A DNA stretch of 64,000 nucleotides from Gammaproteobacteria bacterium (GTDB taxonomy: Bacteria; Pseudomonadota; Gammaproteobacteria; Acidiferrobacterales; Sulfurifustaceae), in assembly GCA_029863005.1 (NCBI GenBank), contig JAOTWF010000006.1, forward strand, positions 1-64,000, read 5' to 3'. This document shows positions 20,514-30,053 of this stretch, piece by piece. A program made the translations under genes and the position numbers. The notes under the pieces were generated by a model. That model was given only the letters and a program-made list of their open reading frames with translations, did no database searches and was not told where the DNA came from. The number at the start of each line of letters is the position of its first letter. Position 1 is the stretch's first letter.

Positions 20514-21464
20514 TCAGTCCATGAACAACTCGCTGACCGAATCCTCTTCCGCGATGCGCCGCATGGACTCGGCGAGCAGTTCGGCCACGCTCAGCTGGCG
20601 GATGCGCCGGCAGGCCTTGGCCTCGGGTTTAAGCGGGATGGTGTCGGTCACCACCAGCTCATCAAGCTGGGATTTGCTGATCCGATCCACCGCTTTTCCG
20701 GATAACACCGGGTGCGTGCAATACGCCAATACCTTTTTTGCGCCATTTTCCTTGAGCGCGGCCGACGCCTCACACAAGGTTCCGGCGGTGTCCACCAAGT
20801 CGTCCATCAACACGCAGGTGCGTCCTTCGACTTCGCCGATGATATGCATCACCTTGGCTTCATTCGGTCTGGGGCGGCGTTTGTCGATGATCGCCAAGTC
20901 TGCTTCCAAATGCTTGGCCATCGCCCGGGCCCGCACCACGCCGCCCACGTCGGGGGACACCACAAGCAGGTCCTTGATCTCCTGACGCCAGATGTCGCCG
21001 AGCAGCACCAAGGACGCGTAAACATTGTCCGTCGGGATATTGAAAAATCCCTGGATCTGGTCGGCATGCAGATCCATCGTCAACACCCGGTGTGCGCCCG
21101 CGGTGGTGATCATGTCCGCCACCAGTTTGGCTGTAATCGCCACGCGTGCCGTGCGCGGCCGCCGGTCCTGACGCGCATATCCATAATAAGGTATCACCGC
21201 CGTGATGCGCCTTGCCGAGGAACGTTTCACCGCATCTATCAGGATGAGCAGCTCCATCAGGTTGGCGTTGCAGGGCGAGCAAGTCGATTGGATGATGAAC
21301 ACATCCTTGCCACGCACATGCTCCATGACCTCAGCCTGGATTTCGCCGTCCGAAAAACGGCCAACGACCGCCTTGCCGAGCGGCAAACCCAGATGCCGTA
21401 CTACCAGTTCCGCCAGTGCCGGGTTGGCGTTCCCGGTAAACACCACCATGTTGTCCAAGGACAC
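20514..21464 (-). CDS. prs: Ribose-phosphate pyrophosphokinase
   Basis: Makes PRPP from ribose 5-phosphate and ATP for purine, pyrimidine, histidine and NAD synthesis. The 316-residue product shows [14 protein letters not shown] at the N-terminus, YARQDRR in the ATP site, the HADQIQGFF loop and the PRPP-binding motif DLVDTAGT. The start chosen is GTG at 21464, six bases after GGGGAG, giving VSLDNMVVF; upstream extension would run into the tRNA-Gln spacer. It lies directly downstream of ispE and tRNA-Gln, the usual gammaproteobacterial order. Confidence 0.96.
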   Translation of the reverse strand: MSLDNMVVFTGNANPALAELVVRHLGLPLGKAVVGRFSDGEIQAEVMEHVRGKDVFIIQSTCSPCNANLMELLILIDAVKRSSARRITAVIPYYGYARQDRRPRTARVAITAKLVADMITTAGAHRVLTMDLHADQIQGFFNIPTDNVYASLVLLGDIWRQEIKDLLVVSPDVGGVVRARAMAKHLEADLAIIDKRRPRPNEAKVMHIIGEVEGRTCVLMDDLVDTAGTLCEASAALKENGAKKVLAYCTHPVLSGKAVDRISKSQLDELVVTDTIPLKPEAKACRRIRQLSVAELLAESMRRIAEEDSVSELFMD

Positions 21465-21503
21465 GTGATCTCCCCTGCTAGTCGGATGGTCCACGACAGA
21501 ATC

Positions 21504-21578
21504 TGGTTGGGGCGCCAGGATTCGAACCTGGGAATGCCGGAATCAAAATCCGGTGCCTTACCGCTTGGCTACGCCCCA
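21504..21578 (-). tRNA. tRNA-Gln (anticodon TTG)
   Basis: A 75-base cloverleaf on the reverse strand: acceptor TGGGGCG with CGCCCCA, D-arm AGCCAAGCGGTAAGGC, anticodon loop TTTTGAT (TTG), T-arm CCAGGTTCGAATCCTGG, and encoded CCA. The ispE stop codon lies inside its first ten bases, so ispE mRNA and tRNA share sequence. It sits between ispE and prs, a conserved placement. Confidence 0.97.
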
Positions 21579-22420
21579 AGGTGAGCTGTCGCCGCGCCTG
21601 CCGATAATGGATGCCGGTTCAGTCCCCGGGCCACGAAGCCGGTTAACGGTTTGGGAATTCTTTCCAGAAGCTGGTGGCCCAGATCCGCGTTCGTCACTTT
21701 CAGAAACGCGCATCCGCCGGATCCCGTCATGCGCGGGGTGCCAAACCCGGAAAGCCATCGCATCGCGCGGTCCACTTCCGGATAACGCTTACGCACCGCC
21801 ACTTCCAGGTCGTTTCGCAAGCCGCGCCCTTCGTGAAAGTCGCGTATTGTGAGGGGCGGGCTATATCGTGTCAATTCGAATTCCGCGAAAACCTGCGCCG
21901 TGGAGACAAGCACGGGCGGAACCGCCACCAGATACCATGCCTCATCCGGTGCCACCGGGGTGAGTATTTCGCCAATTCCCTCGGCCCAGGCAGCATGGCC
22001 ATGAACAAACACCGGCACGTCGGCCCCGAGCTTTAATCCCAGTGCCGCCAGATTCGGAATAGACATTCGCGTATTCCATAACTCGTTCAGGGCCAGCAAG
22101 GTCGTGGCGGCGTCCGAACTTCCACCACCGAGTCCGCCACCGAGGGGAAGCCGCTTGGTGAGATGAATACGCGCGCCTTGTGTAACGCCACAGGATTCCT
22201 TCAGGAGACGGGCCGCACGCAGTGTCAGATCATGGTCTTCGCTGACACCCGCCACAGGCACGGTGCGTGTTACCAAACCATCGTTGGTTAGGTCATAAGA
22301 TAGTTCGTCCGCGTAGTCGAGAAACTGAAAAACGGTTTGCAGTGTATGGTAGCCGTCCGCACGACGACCGGTGATGTGCAAAAAAAGATTCAGCTTGGCG
22401 GGCGCCGGCCAGGTTCGCAT
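21569..22420 (-). CDS. ispE: 4-diphosphocytidyl-2-C-methyl-D-erythritol kinase
   Basis: GHMP kinase of the non-mevalonate isoprenoid pathway. The 283-residue product starts MRTWPAPAKLNLFLHITGRR, matching the family N-terminus, and has the ATP-binding LPLGGGLGGGSSDAAT loop (about residue 93-108) and a late TGSGGCAF motif. An in-frame TTG two codons upstream has better spacing to AGGGA, so the true start may be 22426. The 3' end overlaps tRNA-Gln by 10 bases. lolB is 18 bases upstream, in the usual order. Confidence 0.96.
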   Translation of the reverse strand: MRTWPAPAKLNLFLHITGRRADGYHTLQTVFQFLDYADELSYDLTNDGLVTRTVPVAGVSEDHDLTLRAARLLKESCGVTQGARIHLTKRLPLGGGLGGGSSDAATTLLALNELWNTRMSIPNLAALGLKLGADVPVFVHGHAAWAEGIGEILTPVAPDEAWYLVAVPPVLVSTAQVFAEFELTRYSPPLTIRDFHEGRGLRNDLEVAVRKRYPEVDRAMRWLSGFGTPRMTGSGGCAFLKVTNADLGHQLLERIPKPLTGFVARGLNRHPLSAGAATAHLGA

Positions 22421-22438
22421 GCGCAAAAGCGTCCCTGA

Positions 22439-23074
22439 TTAAGGTATGAAAGTCCAGCGTTCAATGCTGAGTCGCACTTCCAGAAACTCTTCTCCGGCAG
22501 CGGGATCTTCACTCGGAGCGTCTCGTCGCGTGATAAATAGTTTGCTCGGCAGATCATATTCTCCATACCGGGTGTATTCGAGAAACTGAATGTCCCAACC
22601 CGATTGCACCAGCCTTTTCAGGCGACCCTGGTCGTCCAGTTGCTGCGTCGAGGCGGTCGCTGGCACAGGCAATCCGACCACCCAGTAATTCAATCCGTTG
22701 AGCGGCAGCGCCCAACCCGTGGCGCGATACAGCAGGGTTTCCGGGTTTTCCGCACGCCAGACACGCTGGTCAGCATCACGCAACTCGGCGCCATGGCTGT
22801 CCTGCACCAGTCGCAGGTGGCCGCGACCAAGCGGGCCCGTGAAATCCAGACGAACTTTTTCTCCGTCACGATCCCACCGCAAGGAGGCATGCCAACCCTG
22901 ATTGGCCGCGCGCAGGGCTAGCCGTCCCAGTACCTGCCACGCGGTGATCTGCCGCAATTCGACTTGACGTATCCGCCACGCCGCATCGATATCCTCGACT
23001 GGCGAAGATGGGAGAGAAGTGGCACAACCGGTAATGAAGGAGACGAAAAGGACGAGGCTGACACTGGGCCTCAT
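22439..23074 (-). CDS. lolB: Outer-membrane lipoprotein LolB
   Basis: Receives lipoproteins from LolA and inserts them in the outer membrane. The 211-residue product has a lipoprotein signal peptide with lipobox ITGC (cysteine near residue 17), then the LolB fold: WQVLGRLALR, a basic strand series, and LNYWVVGLPVP, where the exposed hydrophobic loop is expected. Asp is absent at +2 (C-A-T), consistent with outer-membrane sorting. Its ATG overlaps the stop of the TPR gene (ATGA), so the two are coupled. Confidence 0.93.
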   Translation of the reverse strand: MRPSVSLVLFVSFITGCATSLPSSPVEDIDAAWRIRQVELRQITAWQVLGRLALRAANQGWHASLRWDRDGEKVRLDFTGPLGRGHLRLVQDSHGAELRDADQRVWRAENPETLLYRATGWALPLNGLNYWVVGLPVPATASTQQLDDQGRLKRLVQSGWDIQFLEYTRYGEYDLPSKLFITRRDAPSEDPAAGEEFLEVRLSIERWTFIP

Positions 23075-24804
23075 GGTTTGAATTTTTTGATAATGCCGTT
23101 CAGCGATTCGTTGTTGGGGGTTTCGCGTAGCGCGCGGTTCCAGACCGATTCGGCTTCATGCCGGTCGCCGGTAACCCACAACACCTCGCCGAGATGTGCC
23201 GCGATCTCGGCGTCATTGCGAATTTCAAGTGCGCGTCGCAGATACTTCAAGGCTTCCTTGCTGTTCCCGAGACGGTATTGCAACCATCCCATGCTGTCCA
23301 TGATGAAGGCATCATCGGGCTTGAGCGAGATGGCCTGTTGCAACAGCTCATGCGCTTCATCGTAACGGGTGGTACGGTCCGTAAGGGTATAACCCAGGGC
23401 ATTCAACGCGTTTACGTTTGTTGGATCCTTCTTGAGAATTTCACGCAAATCGCGTTCGGTGATGTCCAGCTTGTTAAGTTTTTCCGCCACCAGCGCACGC
23501 GCATACAGCAGATCCTTGTCGCCCGGTACAGTTTTGACCGCCTCATTCAGCACCGCCAGGGCTTCATTGAATTTCCGGGCATCACGCAAGATTTGCTCGT
23601 GCGCCAGCGCAATCTGAACACGTTGGGGATCGGTCTGCACCTTCACCCCATCCAGGTGTTGACGCGCCCGGTCGAGATCACCCTGCTTGGCCAAGGCCAC
23701 GCCAAGACGGGTTTGGGCCTCAAAAAAGTACTCACCTTCCTTCACGGTGAGATACCAATCGACCGCCTTGTCAAACTGCTTGCGCTGCTCCGCCACCTGT
23801 CCGAGGTAAAGGCGTGCCTGGTCATTCTGGGGGCGCAGCGCCAGCGCTCGCTTGAGATACTTCTCCGCTTCTTCCAGACGGTTGTTCTGTAATGACAGCA
23901 GGCCGACGGCATAAACGGTGTCAGCGTCATCGGGAACGCTGGCAGCGACGCGCTTGAATTCCTCAAGAGCTTTTTCCCATTCCTTCTGGTCGACCAGGAA
24001 ACGTGCGTAATTCAGCCGAACGACGTTTGCGTCGCGATTGTCGTTCAGGAAAGATTCGTAAAAGGCGCGCGCCTTTTGTGGTTCCTTCAGTGACAGCAGG
24101 ATGCGCGCCTTGAACAACGCTGCCTCCTCCCAATTCGGGCGATATTTCAGGGCCTCATCGGCCGAGACCAGCGCCCGGTCGAGCTCGCCGCCCCGGACCA
24201 TCAAGTGCGCCATGGAAAAGTGCGCCGAGGGGAGCGTAGGATTCAGCGCCACCAGGGATCGCATGAGATCAATGGCCGCCGAGCGGTTGCTTGAACGCCC
24301 GAGCACGGCCGCGACGCGCAGATATGCCTGATCGAGATTTCGGCGTGTTTCTTCCGAACTAAAAAGCGTTTCAAAATGCTCCCTGGCTTCCTCGACACGG
24401 TCGAGCTCGAGGAGGGCCGTGATCAGGGCCTCCCTCGCTTCGGTTTCATGCGGGCGGAGTTCAATCCATAATCGAGCTGACTGATGTGCTTCCTCGTAGC
24501 GTTTGGCATACAGGGACGCCAGCGTGGCGCGCTCGGCGATGCGTGGGTCGCGCGTCTCCCTGGCGACCTTGCCCAAGGTGGCGGCGGCCACGCCGATTTT
24601 GCCTTGCTGGCCGGCGATCTCTCCCAGCAGCAAGTCATAGAGAATATCCGTTGTCAGCTCGACCGATGGTAATGACTCGTCAATTTTCACAGGTTTGGTT
24701 GGGGCGGAATCGGCAGGTGGCGCGGTTTTGACCACGCTGGCGCAGGCCGTCATCCACAACACGATAGACAGAGTCGATAGAAAGCGGGCAGCTTGAGTAG
24801 TCAT
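23071..24804 (-). CDS. Tetratricopeptide-repeat lipoprotein
   Basis: A 577-residue protein with a lipoprotein signal (lipobox MTAC, cysteine near residue 21) followed by about twelve TPR units from residue 50 to the end. Typical repeat cores are visible (YAVGLLSLQNNRLEEAEKYLKRALALRP; ALGYTLTDRTTRYDEAHELLQQAISLKP). It is the gene commonly found directly upstream of lolB in proteobacteria. It is probably an envelope scaffold, but the partner is unknown. It is first in the minus-strand lolB operon, and the 184-bp gap to the divergent CstA-like gene must hold both promoters. Confidence 0.88.
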   Translation of the reverse strand: MTTQAARFLSTLSIVLWMTACASVVKTAPPADSAPTKPVKIDESLPSVELTTDILYDLLLGEIAGQQGKIGVAAATLGKVARETRDPRIAERATLASLYAKRYEEAHQSARLWIELRPHETEAREALITALLELDRVEEAREHFETLFSSEETRRNLDQAYLRVAAVLGRSSNRSAAIDLMRSLVALNPTLPSAHFSMAHLMVRGGELDRALVSADEALKYRPNWEEAALFKARILLSLKEPQKARAFYESFLNDNRDANVVRLNYARFLVDQKEWEKALEEFKRVAASVPDDADTVYAVGLLSLQNNRLEEAEKYLKRALALRPQNDQARLYLGQVAEQRKQFDKAVDWYLTVKEGEYFFEAQTRLGVALAKQGDLDRARQHLDGVKVQTDPQRVQIALAHEQILRDARKFNEALAVLNEAVKTVPGDKDLLYARALVAEKLNKLDITERDLREILKKDPTNVNALNALGYTLTDRTTRYDEAHELLQQAISLKPDDAFIMDSMGWLQYRLGNSKEALKYLRRALEIRNDAEIAAHLGEVLWVTGDRHEAESVWNRALRETPNNESLNGIIKKFKP

Positions 24805-24988
24805 ATATATAGTAAGTCTAAGGCTCTCGAGGCGATTCGAATACCCGTATGACCGCTAATGCCGGGAAAATTCGGTTACCATTTAAATTAACCCTCACAG
24901 CCTCTAACATCCAGAAAAATGTTGCAACTGGCTGTTAGGATGATATTGGAATGATCTTGGACTTGGCATGTAGCCGCGGAATCAAGTC

Positions 24989-26686
24989 ATGAATGCGTTG
25001 TTTCTGCTGTTGGCCGCCCTGGTGGCGTTTGTCTTCGGGTATCGATTCTATTCGAGGCTTCTATCGCTCGGCGTTTTCCGCCTTGAAAATAATTATAGTA
25101 TACCAACGCCAGACAGCCCTCCCCGGGAAGACCACCTTCGCCTCAAACGTCATCTGATATTTGGCCATCACCTGGCTTCGTTGGCCGCCGGCGCCGCCAT
25201 TATGGGAAGCGTGATTTCCCTACTATGGGGATGGATACCCGCGTTTCTCTGGGTGGTCGTCGGCACGGTCATTGCCGCCGGTACCTACGGCCTCGGCTCA
25301 TTGTGGTTGTCCCTGCGTTACCCCGGGCTCAACATGGCGGAAATCGCGGCGAGCCTGCTCGGCCATCCAGCGCATATCCTGTTCGCACTGTTCGCTTTCC
25401 TACTGTTGCTTATTCTCAACGCCGCTTGCGCCACGCTGGCAGCACAGCTGCTGTCTGCGTACCCGCAAGCGGTATTGCCATTCTGGGTGATCGTCGTGCT
25501 GGCCTATGTATTGGGAGGGTATCTACGCGGTCACGAGAACTTCAAATTCATTCCTGCCTCGTTGATCGCCCTGACCTTAAGTCTGATGGCCATCTGGTTA
25601 CTGGGAAAATTCCCTTTAGCCTTCACCGGCACACTCAATCTGGAGACGAGCGGATCCTTTGTGACCTTTGATGCCAACGTGTTGTGGGTGCTGTTGCTGT
25701 TTCTTTACGGTTACCACGCCACGCGACTACCGATGTGGAAGCTGATACGTCCCCGCGGTTACCTCACGGCCCTGCTTCTTGGGATTCTGCTCTTCGTTTG
25801 TTACCTCGCCGTGGTGATCAACCATCCAAAGCTGGTTGCTCCGGAATTTCACGCCGGTCCCGACATTCCGGCGACGCTTCCCTGGTTGTTTATCACGCTG
25901 ACCTCGGGCGCTGTGGCGGGTGTCCACCTGCTGATCGCCAATGGAATCACCGCACGTCAGATGAAGCGTGAAACCGATGCACGTTACATCGGTTATGGCG
26001 GGGCGCTGGCACTGGGTCTGCTGGCGCTCAGCGCTATTATCATCGGCAGCACCGGTTTTGCCGATACGACCGAATGGGCCCAGCATTATGCCTCGTGGGA
26101 GGGTGTCCGTGATCTGCGCCAGGCCTTTGATCTTTACATCAATGGTTGCGCGAGGCTGGCCGATGGCATCGGGCTAAACCCATCCCTGGCCCGCACCTTG
26201 GCGGCCGTGGTCATGATCGGGCTCTTGATCGCCACTCTGGAGGCCGGTCTGCGTGTGCAAAAACATCTGCTCACAGGCGTAACAGAACGGTTTCCGTCCT
26301 TGTACTTCCTGCCCGGAAAGGAAAGAACACAGATCGTCAGCGTCGTTATCCTTTCGGCAGTGCTGGCGCTGCACCAACCCCACGGGCTTGGCGGCCTGAC
26401 CTGGTGGCCCCTTTTCGGGATGGCTGACCTGATGCTGGCCGTGCTGGGATTTTCCCTCTTGGCCGTGGCTTTGCGGCAAAGTGGAAAGCCAACGATCTGG
26501 GTGGTCGCACCATTGATCTTCATGGCGATCGCGGCTCACTGGGCCATGGCGGCAATGATTTCCCATTGGTGGTCGGGCAATGAGATGCTGCTTCTCATGC
26601 TGGGGACGGTGTTGCTGGCGGTTGAAATCGGCCTGATCTTGCTTGCCCTGCGATCGTGGAAGACCGCTGCCTCGTCCGCGATCTGA
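24989..26686 (+). CDS. CstA-family carbon starvation/peptide carrier
   Basis: A 565-residue inner-membrane protein with about 14-16 hydrophobic helices. The N-terminus resembles CstA (FGYRFYSRLL...; DDxxP-like region here SPPREDHLRLKRHLIFGHHLASLAAGAAIMG, with the conserved GHHxxxIAGAGPI-type loop altered to GHHLASLAAGAAI). E. coli CstA and BtsT (about 700 residues) take up pyruvate or peptides; this protein is shorter and quite diverged, so the substrate cannot be stated. It stands alone between the divergent lolB operon and hemA. Confidence 0.78.
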   Translation: MNALFLLLAALVAFVFGYRFYSRLLSLGVFRLENNYSIPTPDSPPREDHLRLKRHLIFGHHLASLAAGAAIMGSVISLLWGWIPAFLWVVVGTVIAAGTYGLGSLWLSLRYPGLNMAEIAASLLGHPAHILFALFAFLLLLILNAACATLAAQLLSAYPQAVLPFWVIVVLAYVLGGYLRGHENFKFIPASLIALTLSLMAIWLLGKFPLAFTGTLNLETSGSFVTFDANVLWVLLLFLYGYHATRLPMWKLIRPRGYLTALLLGILLFVCYLAVVINHPKLVAPEFHAGPDIPATLPWLFITLTSGAVAGVHLLIANGITARQMKRETDARYIGYGGALALGLLALSAIIIGSTGFADTTEWAQHYASWEGVRDLRQAFDLYINGCARLADGIGLNPSLARTLAAVVMIGLLIATLEAGLRVQKHLLTGVTERFPSLYFLPGKERTQIVSVVILSAVLALHQPHGLGGLTWWPLFGMADLMLAVLGFSLLAVALRQSGKPTIWVVAPLIFMAIAAHWAMAAMISHWWSGNEMLLLMLGTVLLAVEIGLILLALRSWKTAASSAI

Positions 26687-26822
26687 GTGATGACAACGTG
26701 TCTTCCGGGCTATATCCGTCTGCAGTGAATGCGCCCATCATCTGGAATTTTGACGGGGCTCCTTGACACTGCACCCTGTTGGGTCAAAATCCCGGGCTTC
26801 CAGGGTCATTTCCGGTTTTTCC

Positions 26823-28079
26823 ATGCATCTGCTCGCCTTTGGCATTAACCATCACACCGCGCCGGTAGAGATCCGCGAAAAAGCGGCGTTCTCCTCCGAC
26901 CAGCTGATCAGCGCGTTGCATGATGTCACCGCTGGGGGTGGCGCCAGCGAGGCCGCCATCGTTTCCACTTGCAATCGTACTGAACTTTACTGCGGTTTGG
27001 AGTCGGCGCGCGCGGAGCATCTCATCGACTGGTTCTGTCATTACCACCGGCTGAAACCTACGGACATTCAGCCATATCTTTATCGCCACCCGGACCAGGC
27101 GGCGGTCAAGCACGCCTTCCGTGTCGCCGCCGGACTTGATTCCATGATCCTGGGCGAACCGCAAATTCTCGGGCAGATGAAAGAGGCCTTTGCCACCGCG
27201 CACAAGGCCGGCGCCACGGGCAAGATACTGAATCGGCTGTTTCAGCAGACCTTCTCGGTGGCCAAGCAGGTGCGCACCGATACCGCCATTGGCGCCAGCG
27301 CGGTATCCGTCGCCTCGGCCGCGGTGCGACTGGCCCGGCAGATTTTCACCATGCTCTCGGAACAGACCGTGCTGTTGATTGGCGCGGGTGACATGATCGA
27401 GCTGTGCGCCCGGCATCTCAAGGAACAGGGGATTGGCCACATGATCGTCGCCAACCGCACGCTCGAACGCGCCCAGCAGGTGGCTGCCCCATTCAACGCC
27501 GAGGCGATTTCGCTCGCGGAAATGCCGATACGTTTGGTGGATGCGGATATCGTGATCTCCTCCACCGCCAGTCAATTACCGATTTTAGGAAAGGGAGCCG
27601 TGGAAAGCGCACTCAAGGCACGCAAGCACCGCCCCATGTTCATGCTGGATATCGCCGTCCCGCGGGACATTGAATCCGAAGTAGCCGAACTCGACGACGT
27701 TTACCTTTATACCATTGACGACCTCAAGGAGGTCGTGCAGGAAAATATGGAGTCACGCGAAGCCGCGGCACGCGTTGCCGAAAAAATCATCGAAACAAAA
27801 GTAGTGGATTTCATGCAATGGGTCACCTCGCTGAACGCCGTCCCCGCGATCCGTGCTTTGCGAGAATCCGCCAATGCCCTACGCGAAACCGAGGTCGAAC
27901 GCGCGCGCCGGCGGCTGGCCCACGGAGAAGACCCCGCCCGGGTGATTGAGCATCTGGCGCGTGCGCTGACCAATAAATTTACGCACACACCCACCGATGT
28001 GTTGCGCCGCGCCGATCATGAGGGCAACAAGGCCCTGCTGGATGCCGCCCGCCGCCTCTTCAACCTGGACGAAGAGTAA
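26823..28079 (+). CDS. hemA: Glutamyl-tRNA reductase
   Basis: First committed enzyme of C5 tetrapyrrole synthesis: reduces glutamyl-tRNA to glutamate-1-semialdehyde with NADPH. The 418-residue product from the ATG at 26823 begins MHLLAFGINHHTAPVEIREK, matching the family; a longer upstream reading (26763) has no homology. The catalytic Cys lies in STCNRTELYC near residue 50, the NADPH-binding region is GAGDMIELCARHL, and the C-terminal dimerisation helix is complete. An inverted repeat ATTTTGAC/GTCAAAAT (26747-26790) lies just upstream. It is followed by prfA and prmC. Confidence 0.97.
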   Translation: MHLLAFGINHHTAPVEIREKAAFSSDQLISALHDVTAGGGASEAAIVSTCNRTELYCGLESARAEHLIDWFCHYHRLKPTDIQPYLYRHPDQAAVKHAFRVAAGLDSMILGEPQILGQMKEAFATAHKAGATGKILNRLFQQTFSVAKQVRTDTAIGASAVSVASAAVRLARQIFTMLSEQTVLLIGAGDMIELCARHLKEQGIGHMIVANRTLERAQQVAAPFNAEAISLAEMPIRLVDADIVISSTASQLPILGKGAVESALKARKHRPMFMLDIAVPRDIESEVAELDDVYLYTIDDLKEVVQENMESREAAARVAEKIIETKVVDFMQWVTSLNAVPAIRALRESANALRETEVERARRRLAHGEDPARVIEHLARALTNKFTHTPTDVLRRADHEGNKALLDAARRLFNLDEE

Positions 28080-28085
28080 GCATTT

Positions 28086-29168
28086 GTGAACCCCTCCATT
28101 GAAACAAGGCTCTCCGGCCTTGCAGAACGCTTTGAGGAAATCGAGCGCCTGCTCGCCGACCCCAAGGTTATCGGTAAGCAGGACCAGTTCCGCAAGCTGT
28201 CTCAGGAATACGCTGAGATCAATCCGGTGGTAAAGCTGTATAGCGACTATCTCGCCGCCAGCGATCAACTGGAATCCGCGCGCGCCATGCTCAAAGACGA
28301 GGACGCCTCCATCCGCGAGATGGCGCAGGAAGAACTCGCGGATGCCCAGCAACTGATTGTCAATCTTGAAGCCGAAATCCAGACCCTGTTGCTGCCGAAG
28401 GACCCGAACGACAATCGCAACATCTTTCTCGAAATACGTGCCGCCGCCGGTGGCGATGAATCGGCCCTCTTTGCCGGCGACCTGTACCGCATGTACAGCT
28501 ATTATGCCAACGCACACGGCTGGAATGTGGAAGTGATGAACCACAGTCCCGGCGAACACGGCGGTTATAAGGAAATCATCGCACGTATCTCAGGAAAGGA
28601 CGTGTACTCGCGACTCAAGTTCGAATCCGGCGCACACCGCGTGCAGCGCGTTCCGACTACCGAGGCCCAGGGCCGCATCCACACCTCCACCTGCACCGTG
28701 GCGGTATTGCCGGAGGCCGAGGAGATCGACGCCATCGCCATAAATCCGGCGGAGTTGAAAGTGGACACTTTCCGCGCCTCCGGCGCTGGCGGCCAGCACG
28801 TCAACAAGACCGACTCGGCCATCCGCATTACGCACCTGCCCAGCGGCATCGTGGTCGAATGCCAGGACGAGCGTTCGCAGCACAAAAACCGCTCGCGCGC
28901 CATGTCGATCTTGTCGGCGCGCCTGCTCGAGGCCGAACAGCGCAAACAACGCGAGCAGGAGGCGGCAACGCGCAAGAGCCTGGTCGGGACCGGTGACCGC
29001 TCGGAGCGAATTCGCACTTACAATTTCCCCCAGGGTCGGGTGACCGACCACCGTATCAACCTCACGCTCTACAAACTCGACCAGGTCATGGAAGGAAAGC
29101 TCGACGAGCTCATCAACGCGCTGCGCACGGCCGACCAGGCCGATCAGCTTGCGGCGCTGAACAGCTGA
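28086..29168 (+). CDS. prfA: Peptide chain release factor 1
   Basis: Terminates translation at UAA and UAG. The 360-residue product has the GGQ catalytic motif in [15 protein letters not shown] (about residue 234) and the RF1 PxT-type anticodon motif in the [14 protein letters not shown] region. The start is GTG at 28086, six bases after the hemA stop. Standard hemA-prfA-prmC operon. Confidence 0.98.
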   Translation: MNPSIETRLSGLAERFEEIERLLADPKVIGKQDQFRKLSQEYAEINPVVKLYSDYLAASDQLESARAMLKDEDASIREMAQEELADAQQLIVNLEAEIQTLLLPKDPNDNRNIFLEIRAAAGGDESALFAGDLYRMYSYYANAHGWNVEVMNHSPGEHGGYKEIIARISGKDVYSRLKFESGAHRVQRVPTTEAQGRIHTSTCTVAVLPEAEEIDAIAINPAELKVDTFRASGAGGQHVNKTDSAIRITHLPSGIVVECQDERSQHKNRSRAMSILSARLLEAEQRKQREQEAATRKSLVGTGDRSERIRTYNFPQGRVTDHRINLTLYKLDQVMEGKLDELINALRTADQADQLAALNS

Positions 29169-29169
29169 A

Positions 29170-30033
29170 ATGAAACCGGCTGCCCTGAATCCATCCATCG
29201 TGACCGTTGTCGCGGCCTTGCGCAAGGCGCTACATGATCTGAAATTGACCAGTCCCACGCCGTGTCTCGATGCGGAGGTGCTGGTGATGCACGTCTGTGG
29301 CCTCGATCGCCGCCATCTGATCACGCGCGACCAGATGGCACTGACCGGTGACCAGCAACTTAAACTGGAAAGACTCCTCGAGCGGCGCAAACAAGGGGAA
29401 CCCGTTGCCTACCTCATCGGCATGCGCGAGTTTTGGTCCATGGAACTATACGTATCACCGGCGACACTGATTCCACGGCCAGAAACCGAATTGCTGGTGG
29501 AAAAAGCGCTGGAACAAATTCCGCTGGCCGCGGAATGTACGATTGCGGACCTTGGCACCGGCAGCGGGGCGATTGCGCTGGCACTGGCCAAAGAACGGCC
29601 GCGTTGCCGCGTCATCGCCACCGATATTTCGCCAATGGCGCTTAAAGTGGCGAATACCAACGGAAAAATTTCCGGCCTGACGCATATTGAATTTCGAGTA
29701 GGTGACTGGTTTGCACCGCTGGCCGGGGAAACTTTGGATATCATCGTGAGCAACCCGCCGTATGTACGCGCCGACGATGTCCATCTGCAGCAGGGCGACG
29801 TGCGCTTTGAACCGGCAATTGCGCTTGTGTCCGGAAAAGATGGCCTCGAGGCCATCCGCCGCCTAGCAGAAAATGCGTGGAAATTTCTCAGACCCAACGG
29901 CTGGCTGATGTTTGAACACGGGCTGGATCAAGCCGGTGCCATCGAAGAGCTTCTGCACCATCACGGTTATCGTGATATTGTTTTCCATCAGGATCTGGCC
30001 GGGCACACTCGTGTCGCGACATGCCACCGGTAA
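29170..30033 (+). CDS. prmC: Release factor glutamine methyltransferase
   Basis: Methylates the Gln of the GGQ motif in RF1 and RF2. The 287-residue product has the N-terminal helical RF-recognition domain, SAM-binding DLGTGSGAIALALA, and the catalytic NPPY (VSNPPYVRADD). It begins one base after the prfA stop, so it is coupled to its substrate gene. Confidence 0.97.
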   Translation: MKPAALNPSIVTVVAALRKALHDLKLTSPTPCLDAEVLVMHVCGLDRRHLITRDQMALTGDQQLKLERLLERRKQGEPVAYLIGMREFWSMELYVSPATLIPRPETELLVEKALEQIPLAAECTIADLGTGSGAIALALAKERPRCRVIATDISPMALKVANTNGKISGLTHIEFRVGDWFAPLAGETLDIIVSNPPYVRADDVHLQQGDVRFEPAIALVSGKDGLEAIRRLAENAWKFLRPNGWLMFEHGLDQAGAIEELLHHHGYRDIVFHQDLAGHTRVATCHR

Positions 30034-30053
30034 TTCGACCCGGTTCAATTACG

